From: Setophaga petechia
Lineage: Eukaryota > Chordata > Aves > Passeriformes > Parulidae
DNA length: 64,000 nucleotides
Direction of reading: 5' to 3'
NCBI GenBank assembly: GCA_024362935.1
Contig: JANCRA010000033.1
Location: 6,343,001 to 6,407,000 of the forward strand
A program made the position numbers and the translations under genes. A model generated the notes under the pieces. That model was not told where the DNA came from, searched no databases, and was given only the letters and a program-made list of their open reading frames with translations. Shown piece after piece: positions 23,092 through 37,230 of the stretch (position 1 is the stretch's first letter; each line of letters begins with the position of its first letter).

Positions 23092-26000
23092 GGAGAATTC
23101 ATAAGTATGTAAATACTTCCTTGTAGGTCTCTCCCTAAGCAAGGAGTGATCTCCAGCTACACGTGTTCAGCACCAGGAGGTGCCAGTTCTTTATGAGCCC
23201 AGCAAAAAAGGCTCTGAGCTGCTCTAAAGTGTCACTTTAAATTATATTTATTAGAGCTGACACTATAAGGAAAGAGTAGTACAGATAATCCTGTGTCCCA
23301 AAAGAGATAGGATCTGGGCCTTGAATTTTTGTGGATTCAGAAACAAAAGTAAAGTTGTAGTTTCTCCATTCCCTTCCTTCCTTTTCACATCCCTTTGTGT
23401 TACATCAGTTTAGGAAAATGAGCCAAAGCTCCCATTTCTGCACCATGACTGAAGTGAAGCAGGTGTGGAACCATTTGTGATTTTGTCACTCTTGGAACAG
23501 AGCTGTACTTTTGGAGGTGACAGCAGGGAGAGCAGTCTACATGAGCCAGTTGTTAAAGCTTCATCCTGTTGTGAGTGCAGTGGAAGACTTTGCATTTTTC
23601 AGACCTAACGTTGTGTTGAACTTCCCTTGCTTTCCACTAAGCATGAATCATTCTCCTTGATTAATCCTGATAATAAAATTACAGACTGGAAGCCCTGTAG
23701 GATAAGAAATAATTACTGAGGCACTGTAGGAATGAGGGAGTCAGCTGCCTTTGTGGAGCACCCTTTAGAAACTCTAAAATGCCTCTTTCATAATCATTGC
23801 ACAATATGAGTTGCCAAAAAGCAGCGTTTGAGAAGAGCTTGAACTGCAGAACTGGCGTGACAAGTTAGAGAAATGACTTTTTTGTGCCTCCTGGTGTAAT
23901 GTTACACTGAATGGCTGCTGTCTCAAGAGAATTATTACAATCAGAAACATGCAGAATTTAAAATTAAGAAGTAAATGCTGCTGACTTTATAATGCCTGTA
24001 GATGATATTACTCAAAGTAGCTGGCTTTCATCAAAACTGGAGTTAATTTAGTCAAATTGCCAACACGTTTCTTTTCACTGCTTCTTTCAAACCAGCTCTA
24101 ATTATAACCTTAAAATAGCATCTTTACTGGCACACACAAAAAAAAAAAAAAGCCCCAAGACATAGGTCAGCAATCTGTTTCCCTTAGCTCAGAAATCTTA
24201 TTTAAATTTTTTGTATTTATTTTTCCCCAAGAAAAGCACATGTTAGCTGAAGTAGATTTTTCAAATGGGTGCTTTTCAAATTGGAGCTTTTTGCAACTTC
24301 TGTGAATAGGTTCAGATATGAAGGTTACAGTATATTATAAAACAGTTCTCTTTTTCTCCCTGTTTTTTCACCTGATCTTTTCATTTACTTGTTGCAATCA
24401 GGCAATATCTACCAGCAAACTGGCAATTAAGTTTTTAGAACTCTCCTTCTTGCTTTACATGAGCTGTTTGGACATGTCCTGAAGTAAACAACTAAAACTA
24501 AAAGGCCAAGTAAAACCTCTACAGAAAGATATCTGCCCATATATATTAAAAAGGATGGAAATATTAAAACTAGATAGTCCTCTCCTCTTTTTGATGTGGA
24601 ATTTTTAACCAAACACTGATGGTGCTGGGAATTCCATATTGCAGCTGAGGGGAGCTGATCAGCCCAGCTGTCACCCTCAGCTCTGTGGCTCTGCTGCAGC
24701 ATCACTTTCCTTGCAAATATTGAATTTTTCATCTTCAAAGCTGCCACAGATGGTTTCCATGATGCACTTGGGGAAATGCTCTTTGGGACAGGGATTTTTT
24801 TTCACTTAGGAATGACCAGTGGCTACATTTGCTTTTCCCAGTACCTGGACCAAGGGCTTTGCTGTGAGTTGCACTTTTGCTCTCTCTCAGGTATGAGGTG
24901 CCTGAGCACCAAAGGAATGAAAATACATTTTCAGCAGGATAAAACTGTCAACCAGCTCAGATTTCATGTTACACCTGAGCACTGATTGCTTGGCCTAACA
25001 CATCTTAGCCTGCTGGGTCTATACAACTTTCTCCCTGCCTTTTCAGGGCAAAAAAAAAAGGTTCTGTTCGTGAGGAGCCCAGTGGCAGAGCCTGAACTCT
25101 GTTCTGAACTGATCTTAATTGGTTATTTTCTGTAAAAGGGAGAAGCTGCAAAACAGGAAATCAGTGGAAGCTTCTAAGGCGTTTCTACAAGCATAAATCT
25201 TCCTTGATTGCCTGGCTTGGTTTTAAAGACATGTAAATTTTCAGCTTACCCAGGGATCTCACAGAAAACCTAGTTCCTGAAGTTTCTTTTTTCTCCCAGT
25301 TTTTTCATCCACATCCTATGTACAGAGTAGATTTACTGATATTTTTCAAGAGTATCATGGACAAACAGTGGCTTTTTTGTTTGTGCTCATTCTAGTGGAG
25401 CAGCAAGAAAACAATTTCACCTGTCAGGCAAAAGTGAATTTTGCAATCCAAAGCCTGAAGGCACAACTAATTACCCTGGGAGGTGGAGCTTGCTGGGGCA
25501 ACCTGAGTAAATTGGGGTGCTGAAAGAAACTGGGGGGAAAAAACGAGGTTGGTTCTCCTTTTTAATTCCTCCTGACCACTGTCCCCGGTAGGCTTGGAGC
25601 CCTTCCTCAGTGACCAAAGTTCCCTCCAGGTTCTGCAGGAGTCTGGCCCAGGGGAGCTGGCACAGTCCCTCCCAGGGCCTGGTCTGGGGTCCTGGGCAGG
25701 AGATTTTGCTGCTTTACTGAGAGCCCTTCCTGGCAAGAGGATTGTGCACATGTGAATGGTGAGGAGCTGGCAGACCTGGGGCAGAAAACCAAGCTGGCAG
25801 GGAGAGGTTTTATTTAAGCCTGCCATAGAATGGCTGCTCCTAATTCTTGAGGCAGGGCAAGGGAGAAGAAGCAGTTTCCTTATCCTAATCTCACTGCAGT
25901 GATTCCACACCAACCTAGGAACTGTTAGCACAGTGTGAAGGGTTTGGGGTGATCCATGTGAAAATAGAAATAGGAATGCCATCACTCCATCTAAATCCTT

Positions 26001-28248
26001 CACCAAATGCTGAAAGTTCTGCAATCTTTAATTTAAGGCAGGGTTAAGATTATTTGCCACTGATTTTAAATGAGGATCCATCCCAGGGCTCGTTAGCCCC
26101 CTGTGAGTGGGACCAGCTGTGCTTCTCCTGTGATCAGCTCAGGGATTTGTTCCAGTGGCACTGGAGGCAGCAGTTAAACCTGGGGCTGGTGTAAAACACA
26201 GGAGGAGCAGATGGAGAGAGTGTCCTGCAAAACCAGGAAAGCTTGGAATGCCTTGGGAGAGGGCTCTGAAAGGTTTAATGCCCAACTAAAAGCAGCACCT
26301 GCCTGAGCACAGAGGAGCTGTGCTGCCCAGGCTGGGCTGGTGCCTCCATGGAGCCTTTCCCTGCAGCCCAGCCCCAGGGGAGCTGGGGTGAGGCCCAGCT
26401 GAGCTCCACACGAAGCTTGGAGAAGATTCTGAGGTATGGTTATTTTTTTAATATGCTTTCACTTCATTGTGGTTGGTGTTTTTACGCTTGCCTTTTGATT
26501 CTCTGCATGATTAAGCACCTAAATGCTTGCTGTCTTTGTGGCTTGTTTGTTCCATTTGAAGTTTATTTTGTTTGTTTGGGTTTGGTTTCCATTTGTACCA
26601 AATGAAAATTAATAATGATATGCTTGTAAATAACTGGGGCAAGATTTAAAACCAAAAAAAGGAGAGTTTTTCCTTCTGCTTCCATGTGTCCAGCTCCTTT
26701 AGGAAATTTTATTCTTTATTGTAAATTCTCAGTGCTTTTTTGTAATTTGGAAGCTCTGGCTTAGTAAGGTTGACTGCCCAGAAATAACTTGCCTGTGCAG
26801 AAGTAGAGTTTGGAGAGAGAATTAGTTTTTTCCAGTTACTGTTAAAAGGTGTATCTTTGCCAAAGAAATTGTGGTCATTTCTCTTAAAGTTAAAAGAAAA
26901 AAATGGGGTATATTTAAAAAAAAAAATTTAAATTATTTTTTATTTAATCCAGCCTTATATTTGTTCCTGTCAACATTACCAAGTCTTCATTGCTGTGACT
27001 GAGACAGCAGCAGAAATTATCCCTAAATTGGTTTGTCTTTTGAGGGCAACTAATAATTAAATCTCCTGCAGTCTGTGCTGTTTATAGCCAATGGAAGTAA
27101 TTACTAAGTTTGAAAAAATACACTAATTTGGAAAATGTTTGAAAATGTCTCAAATATAATGGAGTTAGAAGCCAACAAGGGGTTATTGGTCTAGACAACA
27201 TAACCATGGTGTTTCATTTAGCTCCACAAACTGTTTAGATTACTGTCTGAGGAGGCTTCTGTTCATCACTTTTTAATTTGATTTTACTCTACAGCAAAAC
27301 TGGCATTTTAGCTTGTCTTTTAAATTGCTATTGTCAAGGTTATGAACTTGGGCACCACCCTTAGCTTAGATGGGAATTTTTTTAGAAGTAATGTTTATCA
27401 AAGTTCTTCCTTCTCTTGGTGTCCAGAATCATTTGATATAAGTGGAATTTCTCCTTCTCTGTGTTTTTTCTTTAAGTTGTATTTTCTGGCTTGTTCCATG
27501 AGATTCCCTTACCCAGCTGGTAAGGTCCAGCTCCTCACAGTTCTCATCTGTCTCTATGTGTTCTTCTTAAAACAATAAAATTCTCACTCTGAAAAACTTT
27601 CTATTTGGAGTGGGATGGCAACATTCCTTTTTAATGTCTGCTCTCTGTGTTCCAGCATGGCTTGCCCCTGGCTGGAGTTCTTGCATGTCTCCAAGGATAT
27701 TACTAATCCACTTTGGAAAAGAATAGAAAATCTGTTTTACAAAGGTTTTAAGTCTTTTAAACTGCTTTTGTTTCAAAATGAGTCCACTCCTTCCAAATTT
27801 AAATTCTTTTCTTGAAAGAAAATATTTTTGGTTTTCACTCTTATAGGAAAAAAACTACAGAATAAAATCCATATCAAGATTAATGGTGATGTTCTCAATT
27901 ATTTTTGAATTAAACAAGATTTTTTTAATATAGTACTGGAATTAGTGGTAAGATTATGTTTTCCCCACTTGGAAAAGTGAGATAAATCAGTAACATTTTG
28001 TCTATTACTTTAAATTTAGCAAAATTACAGAAATTACTAAAGAATTAGTCCAAGTGGGTTATTTAACCTTGGTTTAGTTACCCAACTCTTTTTCTCATTT
28101 ATTATCCAGTTATATACTTGCAATGTTATTCTGCTTCATTCCAGCCCACTCTAAGCCACTTCACTGCATTTTTTTTCAAAGCACAACATTGTCATGTGTG
28201 CTCCAGTGTGACTAAATTTTTTAGCTTTTTCTACTTGGTTGACAAACA

Positions 28249-28283
28249 TTCTTCTTTCTTCTTTCTTCTTTTTTTTTTTCCCT
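28249..28283 (+). repeat. 35-nt homopyrimidine tract (TTCTTTC-type)
   Basis: An uninterrupted pyrimidine run starts with about three TTCTTTC repeats and ends in T11 CCCT. Homopurine-homopyrimidine mirror-like tracts can adopt triplex DNA. On the plus strand it also resembles a polypyrimidine tract, but no AG acceptor with an exon follows. Confidence 0.85.
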
Positions 28284-31169
28284 ATTTTTTCTGGCTATGA
28301 AAGCCATATAGATTGGATCTTAACCCTCAAGGAAAATATTCCAGATACTTCCTCCCAGGTATACCTGTCAGTGGCTCATCTGCTTTATCTTAGAAATAAA
28401 TGCCTTGGAGGAGAAAAAATGCATCACAATAATTCTTGAATTGTGACACTGCAGTGATCTATACTGGCTAATGATCCATCCCCAAATGTGTGAATCTGCT
28501 CTTTCCCTTTCAGTCTTGGAACATTAAACTTGCTTCATTTTGAGGCAATTGCTGTACAGTCTTCTAATTTAAATGCATATATGTATGAGTGCACTGACAA
28601 ATGCTTCTTTTTTGCAGTATTTGTAGTTAAATTTTTCCAAAATCGTGTTCTCTTTTCACTTTTAGGTAGGGGTGGGAGAGGTCTTTATTTGCAGTAACTT
28701 CCATTGATTGATCTAATTCCTTTTTGAGCTGATTCCCATGAATCCTGAGGTTCAGGTTTCTGCAGACTCACCCGGGAGGCTCCGTTTGTGCTTTCCTACT
28801 CCTCCCACCAAACAGGGGAGCCAGGGGAACAGGGCACATTGCAGGCACCACTTCTTGCATTTCCTTCCCCCTGGTTTGTAGAGGAAGAAAATCAATCGGG
28901 GTTCCCATGATTTGGTGTGATGCTGGATCTCCTCTACATGACTGAGACAGAAGGGAGGGGTGAGCTGCTGCAAACAGAGCCTGAAATCCTGGCCCTGCTG
29001 GAGCCACTGCCTGAAGTTCACCCTGGTTTCTCTGTGTCCTCAGGGAACACTTTGCATGTTACATGTTCTGCAATCTTCCCTCTTTGTAGCTGAGCCTGGA
29101 CATGTTGGCTGTCCCTAATTAAAGTAATCTAGGAAATGTAAACAGCTGAGCTTAAAAGTTAGCCTTGACATGCATGTTGTAGTCATACAACAAATCTCCT
29201 GCAATGCTGATTTAAATGTTTGCCAGGAGTGGTGCTGTCTGAAATCATTTGAAGGATATCTTCTCCTCTTAAGACCATAGACTTTCTTGTCTATTTTTTT
29301 TAACAAAATGAAAACTATTGCACATGCCCTTCCATAAAGCAAAAACTCTGTCTCTTATCATTTCTCATTTCTCAGCTCTCCTAGGGAGGGCATAAGATAG
29401 CAATTATTCTGGAGATAATGGACAGAGCATGTGGGGTAAAGGAGTTATTGCCTATATAAGAGAAAAAATACTTTTCTCTGTGTGAGACAATAGCAGGACA
29501 TCTGTCCTTTTGCCTTGAGTGGCAGAAGGTGACAGTGAAAGAGAAATATTGTTCAAGTAATAATGAAACTTCCTTTTAGTCAGAGGTAAGAGGGCTATGG
29601 GTAACATGCATGTTTGTTCAGGAGAAACACAGAACCTTTTAGACATGTTTAGTGATAAAGGTGAAAAAATCTAAAATCCTTGGTTAAAAAAAATATAAAG
29701 CCAGTACCAGCATTATTTTTCACTCTTGAATATATATTATATCCTACAGTACAGAAAGCAATTAATATTTAATAACAGAGTGAAGTTGTATCATGCAGGT
29801 GCCATCAAACACAATAATTAAACCTCAGCAGAGTGGTTCAAACATGCTGTTACTGGTGTGACCTGTTAGTGCTGGGAGAGATGGGGAGAGAGGCTGATGG
29901 GGGAGCCTGGAGGCAGCGGGGCTGAAGGACCAATGTCAGCAGCACTTCACGAGCTGGGGAAGGGCCCCGTGCCCACTGCTGCTTCTTGTGCCTTAACCAC
30001 TGCTCCCTCTGACAAGCAAGCCAGTGTAAAGGTGATAAAAACATCAACGGGGAGTAACACACCTGAGCCTCAGTTTGGGAGGTTTCCCTCCTGTTTTATA
30101 AGCTGGTGATAAAATCAGCTGCATCGCTGAGCTGCAGAGGACCAGGATGGACCCTTGTGTGAGAATGTTGGTTTTATAACATGCATTCCTTTCTTTTAGG
30201 GAGCATCCAAGAACAGTTATTCAACTCAAAAGATTAAAAAGCCAAGATTTATCCTCTCTGGGTTTGTCAGAATCTGTCTTATTTTAAAATCACTGGCAAC
30301 ATTTATCTGTAAGAAGTGAGTACATGTGAATGCCATGACTGGGGACTTTGGATTCAGGAGACAGGCAAATGTAATATGTGAACACCTGAAGATTCAAATT
30401 TATACTGGATATCAGGAACTTACCTTAAGAATTTCTCAACCATCACCCCTAGATATGGAGGACTGAAATGTACTCTTTGAAGACTTACTTGGTTTTGTTT
30501 TTATTGGGCACAGTCTTCCAGAATGACCTTTTAAATCAAGTCTTACTAATTTGGCTAGACAGTGGGAAAATAAAAGCAAAGAAACACCCTCAAAACAAAC
30601 AAACAAAAAAAAATCTAAAAATTAGGAGGCTGCTGGGTAGAGAATGGTAAACCAAAAGAAGATTGCTCCTGAATTGGCAAGGGAATTTATATGCTATGCC
30701 AGGTATCTCCTCTTGTGAGATGAGTTTAGATTTGGAGAGTAGAAGATGAGAGCCTTAGGACAGACTGGAATATGGAGAGCAAGGCAGCTGGGAGTTTTGG
30801 AGGGTTCCTGTTCCAGGTGGAAGGTGTTGTCTCTAAAATGCAAGTGAAGCCTCACAGGTGAGGGAGGCAGCAAATACCTGGCAGAGTGCAGCTCCCAAAG
30901 TGGGCAAAATCAGAGAATGGGCTGAGGGTGACCAATGGGAAATTCCTCTGCAGAGTTTCTGTTCCCATTTGTGAGGAGGTGCCATCATCTGTTTTGTGTC
31001 ACCTGGAGAAAATACTTCCTGCCTGTAAGTAACATTTGGGTCTGGATTTGGAGTGTGTGAATGTTTCAGTGCTGTTTCTTTGGAACACACCTGGGCCACT
31101 TGAGTGCTCAGTGGGAGCTGATGTGAAACTGCAGAAACCTTTCTGTGGGAGAGTTGGAAGCAAAGATAC

Positions 31170-31225
31170 TTGTGATACAGCAGGATTGTGATACAGCAGG
31201 ATTGTGATACAGCAGGATTGTGATA
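31170..31225 (+). repeat. 16-bp minisatellite, 3.5 copies
   Basis: The unit TTGTGATACAGCAGGA repeats exactly at 31170, 31186 and 31202, with half a unit at 31218. The copies are identical, so the expansion is recent or homogenised. Confidence 0.95.
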
Positions 31226-34200
31226 GTCTGGGTAGGTAGCTTGGAAATGTTTCAATCAAAGACTGGGATTGTATTTGAAAAATTCTGTCTAGGTGAAGCA
31301 AAGTTGTACCAATTCCAGCTCACTTTGACAGATCATTCATGAAACCTGCCTGGTTGGCTCATAGGGTGCTAAAAATTGTAGATTTTCAGTATTTGTGACT
31401 TCTTGGCCAGAGCAGTGTAATATTCCATGATCCTGCTTCTGAAAAGGAAATGAGAGCAAATAACCCATCCTGAGTGAAGGCCTTGCTGGGGCCCTGCCAG
31501 GCATTCCAAGCCTGATAAGTTTGCTCAGCCTGGCACCTTTAGGATGGGGATGTTGGGGGTTTGTGCTCCCTGATAGCACGTGCCCTACCTTTAAGAGGAC
31601 TTTATGGAATGCCCTTATCTTTCCTGGAGCAGCTGAGGCTGTTGCCAGAATTAGGACTGGCACGTGCAGTTACTTGGAGCCAGAGCAGTTTCCATCTGCT
31701 TTTATTCTGGGAGGGGGGAAAGTTGTTTAAAATATTTCGATTTTTTTAAAAACTGTTTTGAAACATTTCTCATGCTGAATTTGTTAGGTTGTTTTTTTTT
31801 TTTCTTGAATGTGGGTTTGTGGGTGTCCTGTCTCACAGAGGGATGATACTGCTGATTGAAATTTTGTTCATAGTGGAAGTTACAAGTTGACTCAACATTC
31901 CTGGCTACTAATTGTGCATCTAAAGTTGATGGGGTTTCCTTAAGCTGCCAGACAACCACTGCTGCCTTCGAGTGCTTCTTGTTTATTCAGTAATAATGTA
32001 AGGACAAGTGCAGAATATTGCTAAATATATCCCAGTGGAACTTGCTTTTTGTTATGGCAGAACCTGGTGCACTGTGCTGTGATTGCTAGTACTTCACCAG
32101 AACAGTGTGTGCTCTCACCTGTTTTATTAATTATGTTGTTTTCCAGCTGCTGCTTTTGGCTTGTTTAAAATATCTGCTCAATCATCTGCAGCTCTGCTCC
32201 TTCTTAAAGGACAACAAAAGCCTACGAGCTGTTCCTTGGATGGAATTAGTCCTGCTCCGTGTGTAGCTGACAGGCTGAGACCTCATGCTGTGATATTTAA
32301 ATAAACATTTTGCCTTGCATCAGTTTCTCATAAATTCTATACTTATGTAACTACATGTTTTTCTTGGGAAAATGACATCTTGGTTAGTAATGTTGGCTTA
32401 GTTGATTTTTGTGGCACAGTCACAGGACCTAAATATGCAAACAGAGAGGGGTTTTGGGTTCAGGTCCCATAGAACAGAAATCCAGGAGGGCCAACTTTAA
32501 ATCATGAAATTGAGTAATTCTTTTATGTTATTGCACACAGCTGAGTTAGGGGTTGTTAATTCAATGACTTCTGGAAAAATCACAATACAACAATATTTGG
32601 GTTTTTAAATTGCTCTACAAATGGAATTATGTAGGTGTAATATATTGTGGGGTTTTTTTCCTTAGCTCTTATTCTTGGGGCTGGGTTGCTGCCTTTATAT
32701 TTTGTTCATGTTGTACAATAATATATAATTCAGTATTTATTAAGGCTTTATGTGCAATGGCATCTTTCCACAGTCCAAGCTTCATTTGTGGTAGTTGTTT
32801 TGGATAAAATATAATTTTACAGTAAACTAATTATGGTTCAGTACAGAAATGCTATAAGGAAAAAAATGCAAACACCTACTGACCTGTTCAGTCTATCTCT
32901 CTCTTAAGACTATGTAAGACAGGAGAAATGAAAAGCCAAACTGTCCCCATGCCAGTTGCATTACAAGCTGACAAAATATTTAGAAAAGCTTGTTCCTAAT
33001 ACGTAGACTGGAAAATCAGATGGATGTGTGATGGATCTGATAATGAACACAAATTAGGACCCCAAATTGCTGAAGGCAGTTAAAACCTTGGTGCCAAATG
33101 AGCTGCAGCATGTTTGGACACAGAGGATTGAAATTGTCTGGAGTCTTTTCCCTCAGCACACCTTTCAACCACACAGGCTGACTGGGGCCACTCATCCATT
33201 CCCTGTAAATCAAAGGTTTCTGTGTTTTCTGCTGTTATCACTCATGGCAAAAGAACTCTTCTTGATTCTATCTTAATATTGCTTTGCCTGCTAGAGATTT
33301 TATTCTTGTTTTTCGAAAGTGAAGGTGGCAAATATCCTGTGTTCTCACACCTCTTTTGTGAGGTGATTTTTTTTCCATATGCACTGAGAAATGAAATAAG
33401 TAACCAGCTTCAAAAAGGAGGTTTATCTATGTTGAATCTTATTCCAGTGTTCTCATTACCATCAATGCAAGTATTTCCCACAAACCTCATTTTCCTCACT
33501 GGTAAAATGCAATTCACTTTCTTCTGGAGAGACAAAGATGAGCAATAGAAATGAATCAGAGAAGGTAGAGATGAGAAATAGGATTCAAAATAATAATGCA
33601 AGGGGGAATATGTTACTAGCATTATCTTGGGTTTAATGGTGTGACTCAGTCATAAAATGCTGGTTGGCTATTGCCATTCCTGTGGAACTGAGGAAAAGAT
33701 CAAAGAATACCCCCTACATCTACACAGAAAAGCCTGGAGGGGCTGCAGAGTATTGCCAAGGTGAATCCTCTGGGGAGTAATGAAATTGGAATTGCTTTAG
33801 CCACAGTTGAAAGGTTAATGTCCTCGTGATTAATGATATGACAGCATTTCAATTACTCTGCTTACTTCTCAGTGGTGGGTGTTTCATTGTCTAAATTGGC
33901 CATCCAGCATAAGTTGGTTTTTTTTGTTTACTGGTAAATGCAGAACTATTTGGGTCTCTGTTGTCAATGCCTAGGCCTGGCCTTAGTGTCTGTTTAAAAA
34001 AGCAGGACAAACAACAAAAAGAACCCACAAATTAAAAACCTGCATAATGTAAAGCAAGAAAATACCAATGTCTTACCTAAATTGGAAAGGGTAAGGTTTA
34101 ATTTAATGGGCTATGCACAGTAATAAACTTGCTTTATAAAACTCAGAATTTCTTTTCTAAAGTTGCATTCTGAAATCTGGAAGGCCTTATCAGTCAGTGA

Positions 34201-36439
34201 CCTTCATTTCTCTATCACATCTCCAGTTCTGTGCATTAGACCTCCTGCTGCAGGGCTGATTTTCCTTGCTCTGGTGGCATTTTCCCAGTCTGCAGCTCAG
34301 ATCATGGAGGGTGAACAGGAGCAGTGAATTTCTCCCAGAACAGCAGCGTTGCTGCAGCATTTCACTCCATTCCCACAACTGCACTCTTGGCATTGCCCAG
34401 TCTCTGGCCTCTCATTATCAAATGCTTTTTGCTTCAGTGACCAAACCCCTCCTGTTTTCTTTGCTTACCCACAAAATATCCCCCCTCTATCCACAACTCC
34501 CTCTTGAATTCTCCAACCAACAGTTGGGCAATAGGCACTCACTGCTCTGTTGCATTCCACGCCGCTTTTCGTCTCACTGAGCTGCAGACACTGAAGTGTT
34601 CCCCTTCAGGCCAAGACAGCACCAGTTTCTGGCACCTATTATCAGCTCTGCAAACCTTTATAAAGTAATATTAAAACAAAAATTCTTTAGCACTTTATTC
34701 ATTTGGCTGAAGTTGGCCAGAAAAATCAAAGGTTGTTTGTGATGTGTATGAAGGATTGGGTAACTCTTTGAAAAGCAGCTTTAAGTTTGTTTCATTCTTT
34801 TACATTTAAACTTTACAACAGTGGCTGGCAATGAGTTCCTTCTAATGAAGAATGTTATCAGTGTTGTGGTTGTTTTGAGTTAACAATATCTTTCTTCGCC
34901 TTCCCAATGCTCCATCTTTTAGCTCTGACATTCCCTGCTGTGTTCTCTGCTGTTGAGTGTTTATCCCCTTCTCTGCTCACACAGTGGGATCTCCCCAGTT
35001 TGTTCAGCCTGCCTGGAGGCTTTTGTGAAGTGAGGGGTGGCAGTGGCTTTGTGAAGTGCATTTCAGTGTTCTGTTCTATGCTGTCCCCTTGCTTCCATCT
35101 GGGCAGTAAGAAGGCAGTCTCAGGAATAAACTGACACTAATATTTAGTGACTCTCTCAAAGCATGGGACACTTAACCATGTTTATAAATCCAGAACAATT
35201 ATCTGGAAAAGTTTATCTGTGAAGTTGAACTAATTTTTTTTTTAATAGGAGTTTTTGTTTTGTTTCAGTCTTTTGGTTATGACGAATGGTACAGAAAGTT
35301 TTCAGTATTATGTATGTGCTACACCATGGTGCTAAATTCCCATGTTACTGTGGTGTCCCAGAATGGAGAAACATCTGTATTAGCAGTGCTTTTAGCAGTG
35401 TTCTTTGGCACAGTAACCATCCAAATCTCACTGATTTCCTGTGTTACATACCAGCAATAACCCTTTAAGTTCTGATTACCTAACCACAGCTCCTTACCTC
35501 ATGCAGAGAAAAACACTTCAGTTTAGGAACCAAAGTGTAATGAAAATAAACCTGTTGAACTAATGAGCTTTGTGTGGCTCAGTCTCAGCAAGTCGTTGAC
35601 CTGATGAATGTAAACATTGTAAATGGACTGATGAGTAACGAGTCTGGCTTTCAGACAAATTAGGAGTTTGTGTGGAAAACAGTGACACATTAGCACGTTA
35701 ATAAAAAAAATTCTCTAAATTTGCTCTCAGAGACTAAACTTAGGACAGTTTTAATTATGAAGAAATCTAGAACACTGATGCCTTCTGCTCTCATCTAGTG
35801 CCTTTCTCTATTTATGCATTGTGCCCCTTTTCCCTGAAAACTCATGGAAGAGTAAAGAAAATAAATGTTCTGCAGGTTTTCTAATAATTGCAATCTGATT
35901 TTTCCATTGTTCGTGCAAAATAGAAGAGGGAGTGTGAATCCACAACACAGTCTGCATGTCTGGTGTTTGCAGTAGCTCCCTTGTCCTGGTGATAAGAAAT
36001 GGAATACACTCTTCTCTCTGTGCCCAGATTATAAATTACTGTTTGCATGTGGCCAAGAACATCAGTGTTTGTCCATCCTGGCAGCATCTGTTGTGCTGAA
36101 ACAACGCTGCCACTTCTTGCAGTTCTGTGTAGAACATCCTTCATCCCTAAAATGACAATAAACCAATGCTTTGGAAAAATAGTATCAGTTATGTAAAGGA
36201 AAGGTTAAGAAGTGACCTGTAATTTCTTATTCTTGAAATACGCTGTGTTTTGAAAGAATTTTGGTGATTATTTACCTATAAAGAAGTATGCTTGGTCAGT
36301 CTAAGTTCACATACAGTGAAGGGCTCTGTGTTTTAATTGGCTCTCATTAGTTGTCTGAAATGTAAAAGCGGCAATGTTACAATTGTGTTTCAAGGATCTC
36401 TTGTATATATCTTTTTAATTTAAATCTAATCTCTCTTTA

Positions 36440-37230
36440 GAAATCACAGAACCCTAAAAACATTTAGGCTGGAAGGGATTTGTGGAGGTTATCCAGGCCT
36501 TGATGTTCCTGCTCAAAGCAGGGCTCTCTTGTAAGTTCAATCAGGTTACTTGGGGCCGTGTCCAGCCATGATCCGAACATCTCTGAGGATGGAGATTCCA
36601 GTCTCCTGAGCAACTTGCTCCAGTGCTTAATTGTTGTACTTCTGAACCTTTTTTTTTTCATGAACCCAATCAAAATCTCCCTTACTGTGATCTTTGTCCT
36701 GTCCTTTCCCCATGGACCTATAAAAAAGTCTTTAGCTCCAGCTTCTCCATATCCCACTTCAGGCAGGGAAAGATGCCAATGGTTCCTCAGCCTGCCTTGT
36801 CCCAGGCTGCCTGAAGCCACTTCACAGCCTTGGTGTGCTCCAGTCCCCTCACTGTGGTGGCCTCTGCTGCCCTGGCTGGCTTTCAGGATCCTTGTGGGAG
36901 TTCCAAGCCTGGAGATGCTATTCCAGAACCAGAGGAGCCTCCAGTGTGCCATGAGGGGAGCAGTGGCTTCCCTGGAGCTGCTGCCCTGGGTCCTGGTGCA
37001 GTTGTCCTTTGCCCTGTGCAAGAGCTCCCAGCTGCCTCCAGCTCCCCTGGGACCAGCACTGCTCTGTGGAGCTGCTGCTCAGCCATTAGTGCCCAACCTG
37101 TCCTTGAGCAGCTCCTGCAGTTCTGAAATTCCCTCTCGGTCCCTTCTCAGCACTTGCATCTCAGTGAAAGCAGTGTTGAGGGGTGCAGGTCAGCAGCTGC
37201 TGGAAAATGATATTCCCCAGAACTGGGGCC
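36440..37230 (-). mobile_element. CR1 LINE fragment, antisense, about 0.8 kb
   Basis: On the plus strand the reverse complement of CR1 is readable in order. The blocks are a CACAGAACC tail, TTAGGCTGGAAGGGATTTG, CTGCTCAAAGCAGGGCT, TCAATCAGGTTACTTGGGGC, GGATGGAGATTCCA, CAACTTGCTCCAGTGCTTAA and, after decay, GTGCTCCAGTCCCCTCA. Next come a CAGAACCAGAGGAGCCTCCA block and GACCAGCACTGCTCTGTGGA. Similarity fades beyond about 37130, so the far boundary is approximate. The fragment covers the end of the reverse-transcriptase frame and the 3' UTR but has no intact frame. Open frames of 282 codons (plus, 36558-37406) and 185 codons (minus, 36464-37021) lie over it and are by-products. Confidence 0.85.

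Larger units (their letters stand above)
22351..36439. other. Long non-coding stretch
   Basis: About 14 kb without a recognised gene. It contains A-rich tracts (23057-23091 and 24138-24151), a pyrimidine tract at 28249-28283, a CAAA-type run at about 30593-30612, a 16-bp minisatellite at 31170-31225 and a T12 at 31792-31803. GC-richer patches at 25450-25960, 26330-26410, 28740-29010 and 29870-30000 have open frames on both strands (up to 185 codons on the minus strand at 25467-26024) with no recognisable domain. An exon-like segment at 35269-35463 is discussed among the rejected items. Confidence 0.5.

Noticed and set aside
25467..26024. 185-codon minus-strand open frame
   Set aside because: No recognisable domain, promoter or splice context. 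It lies in a GC-richer patch where frames on both strands are longer.
35269..35463. Terminal-exon-like segment: pyrimidine tract and CAG acceptor, 63 open codons, stop, then AATAAA about 80 bp downstream
   Set aside because: No ATG, no recognisable protein, no partner exon, and AT-rich composition. Each signal is common by chance in such DNA.
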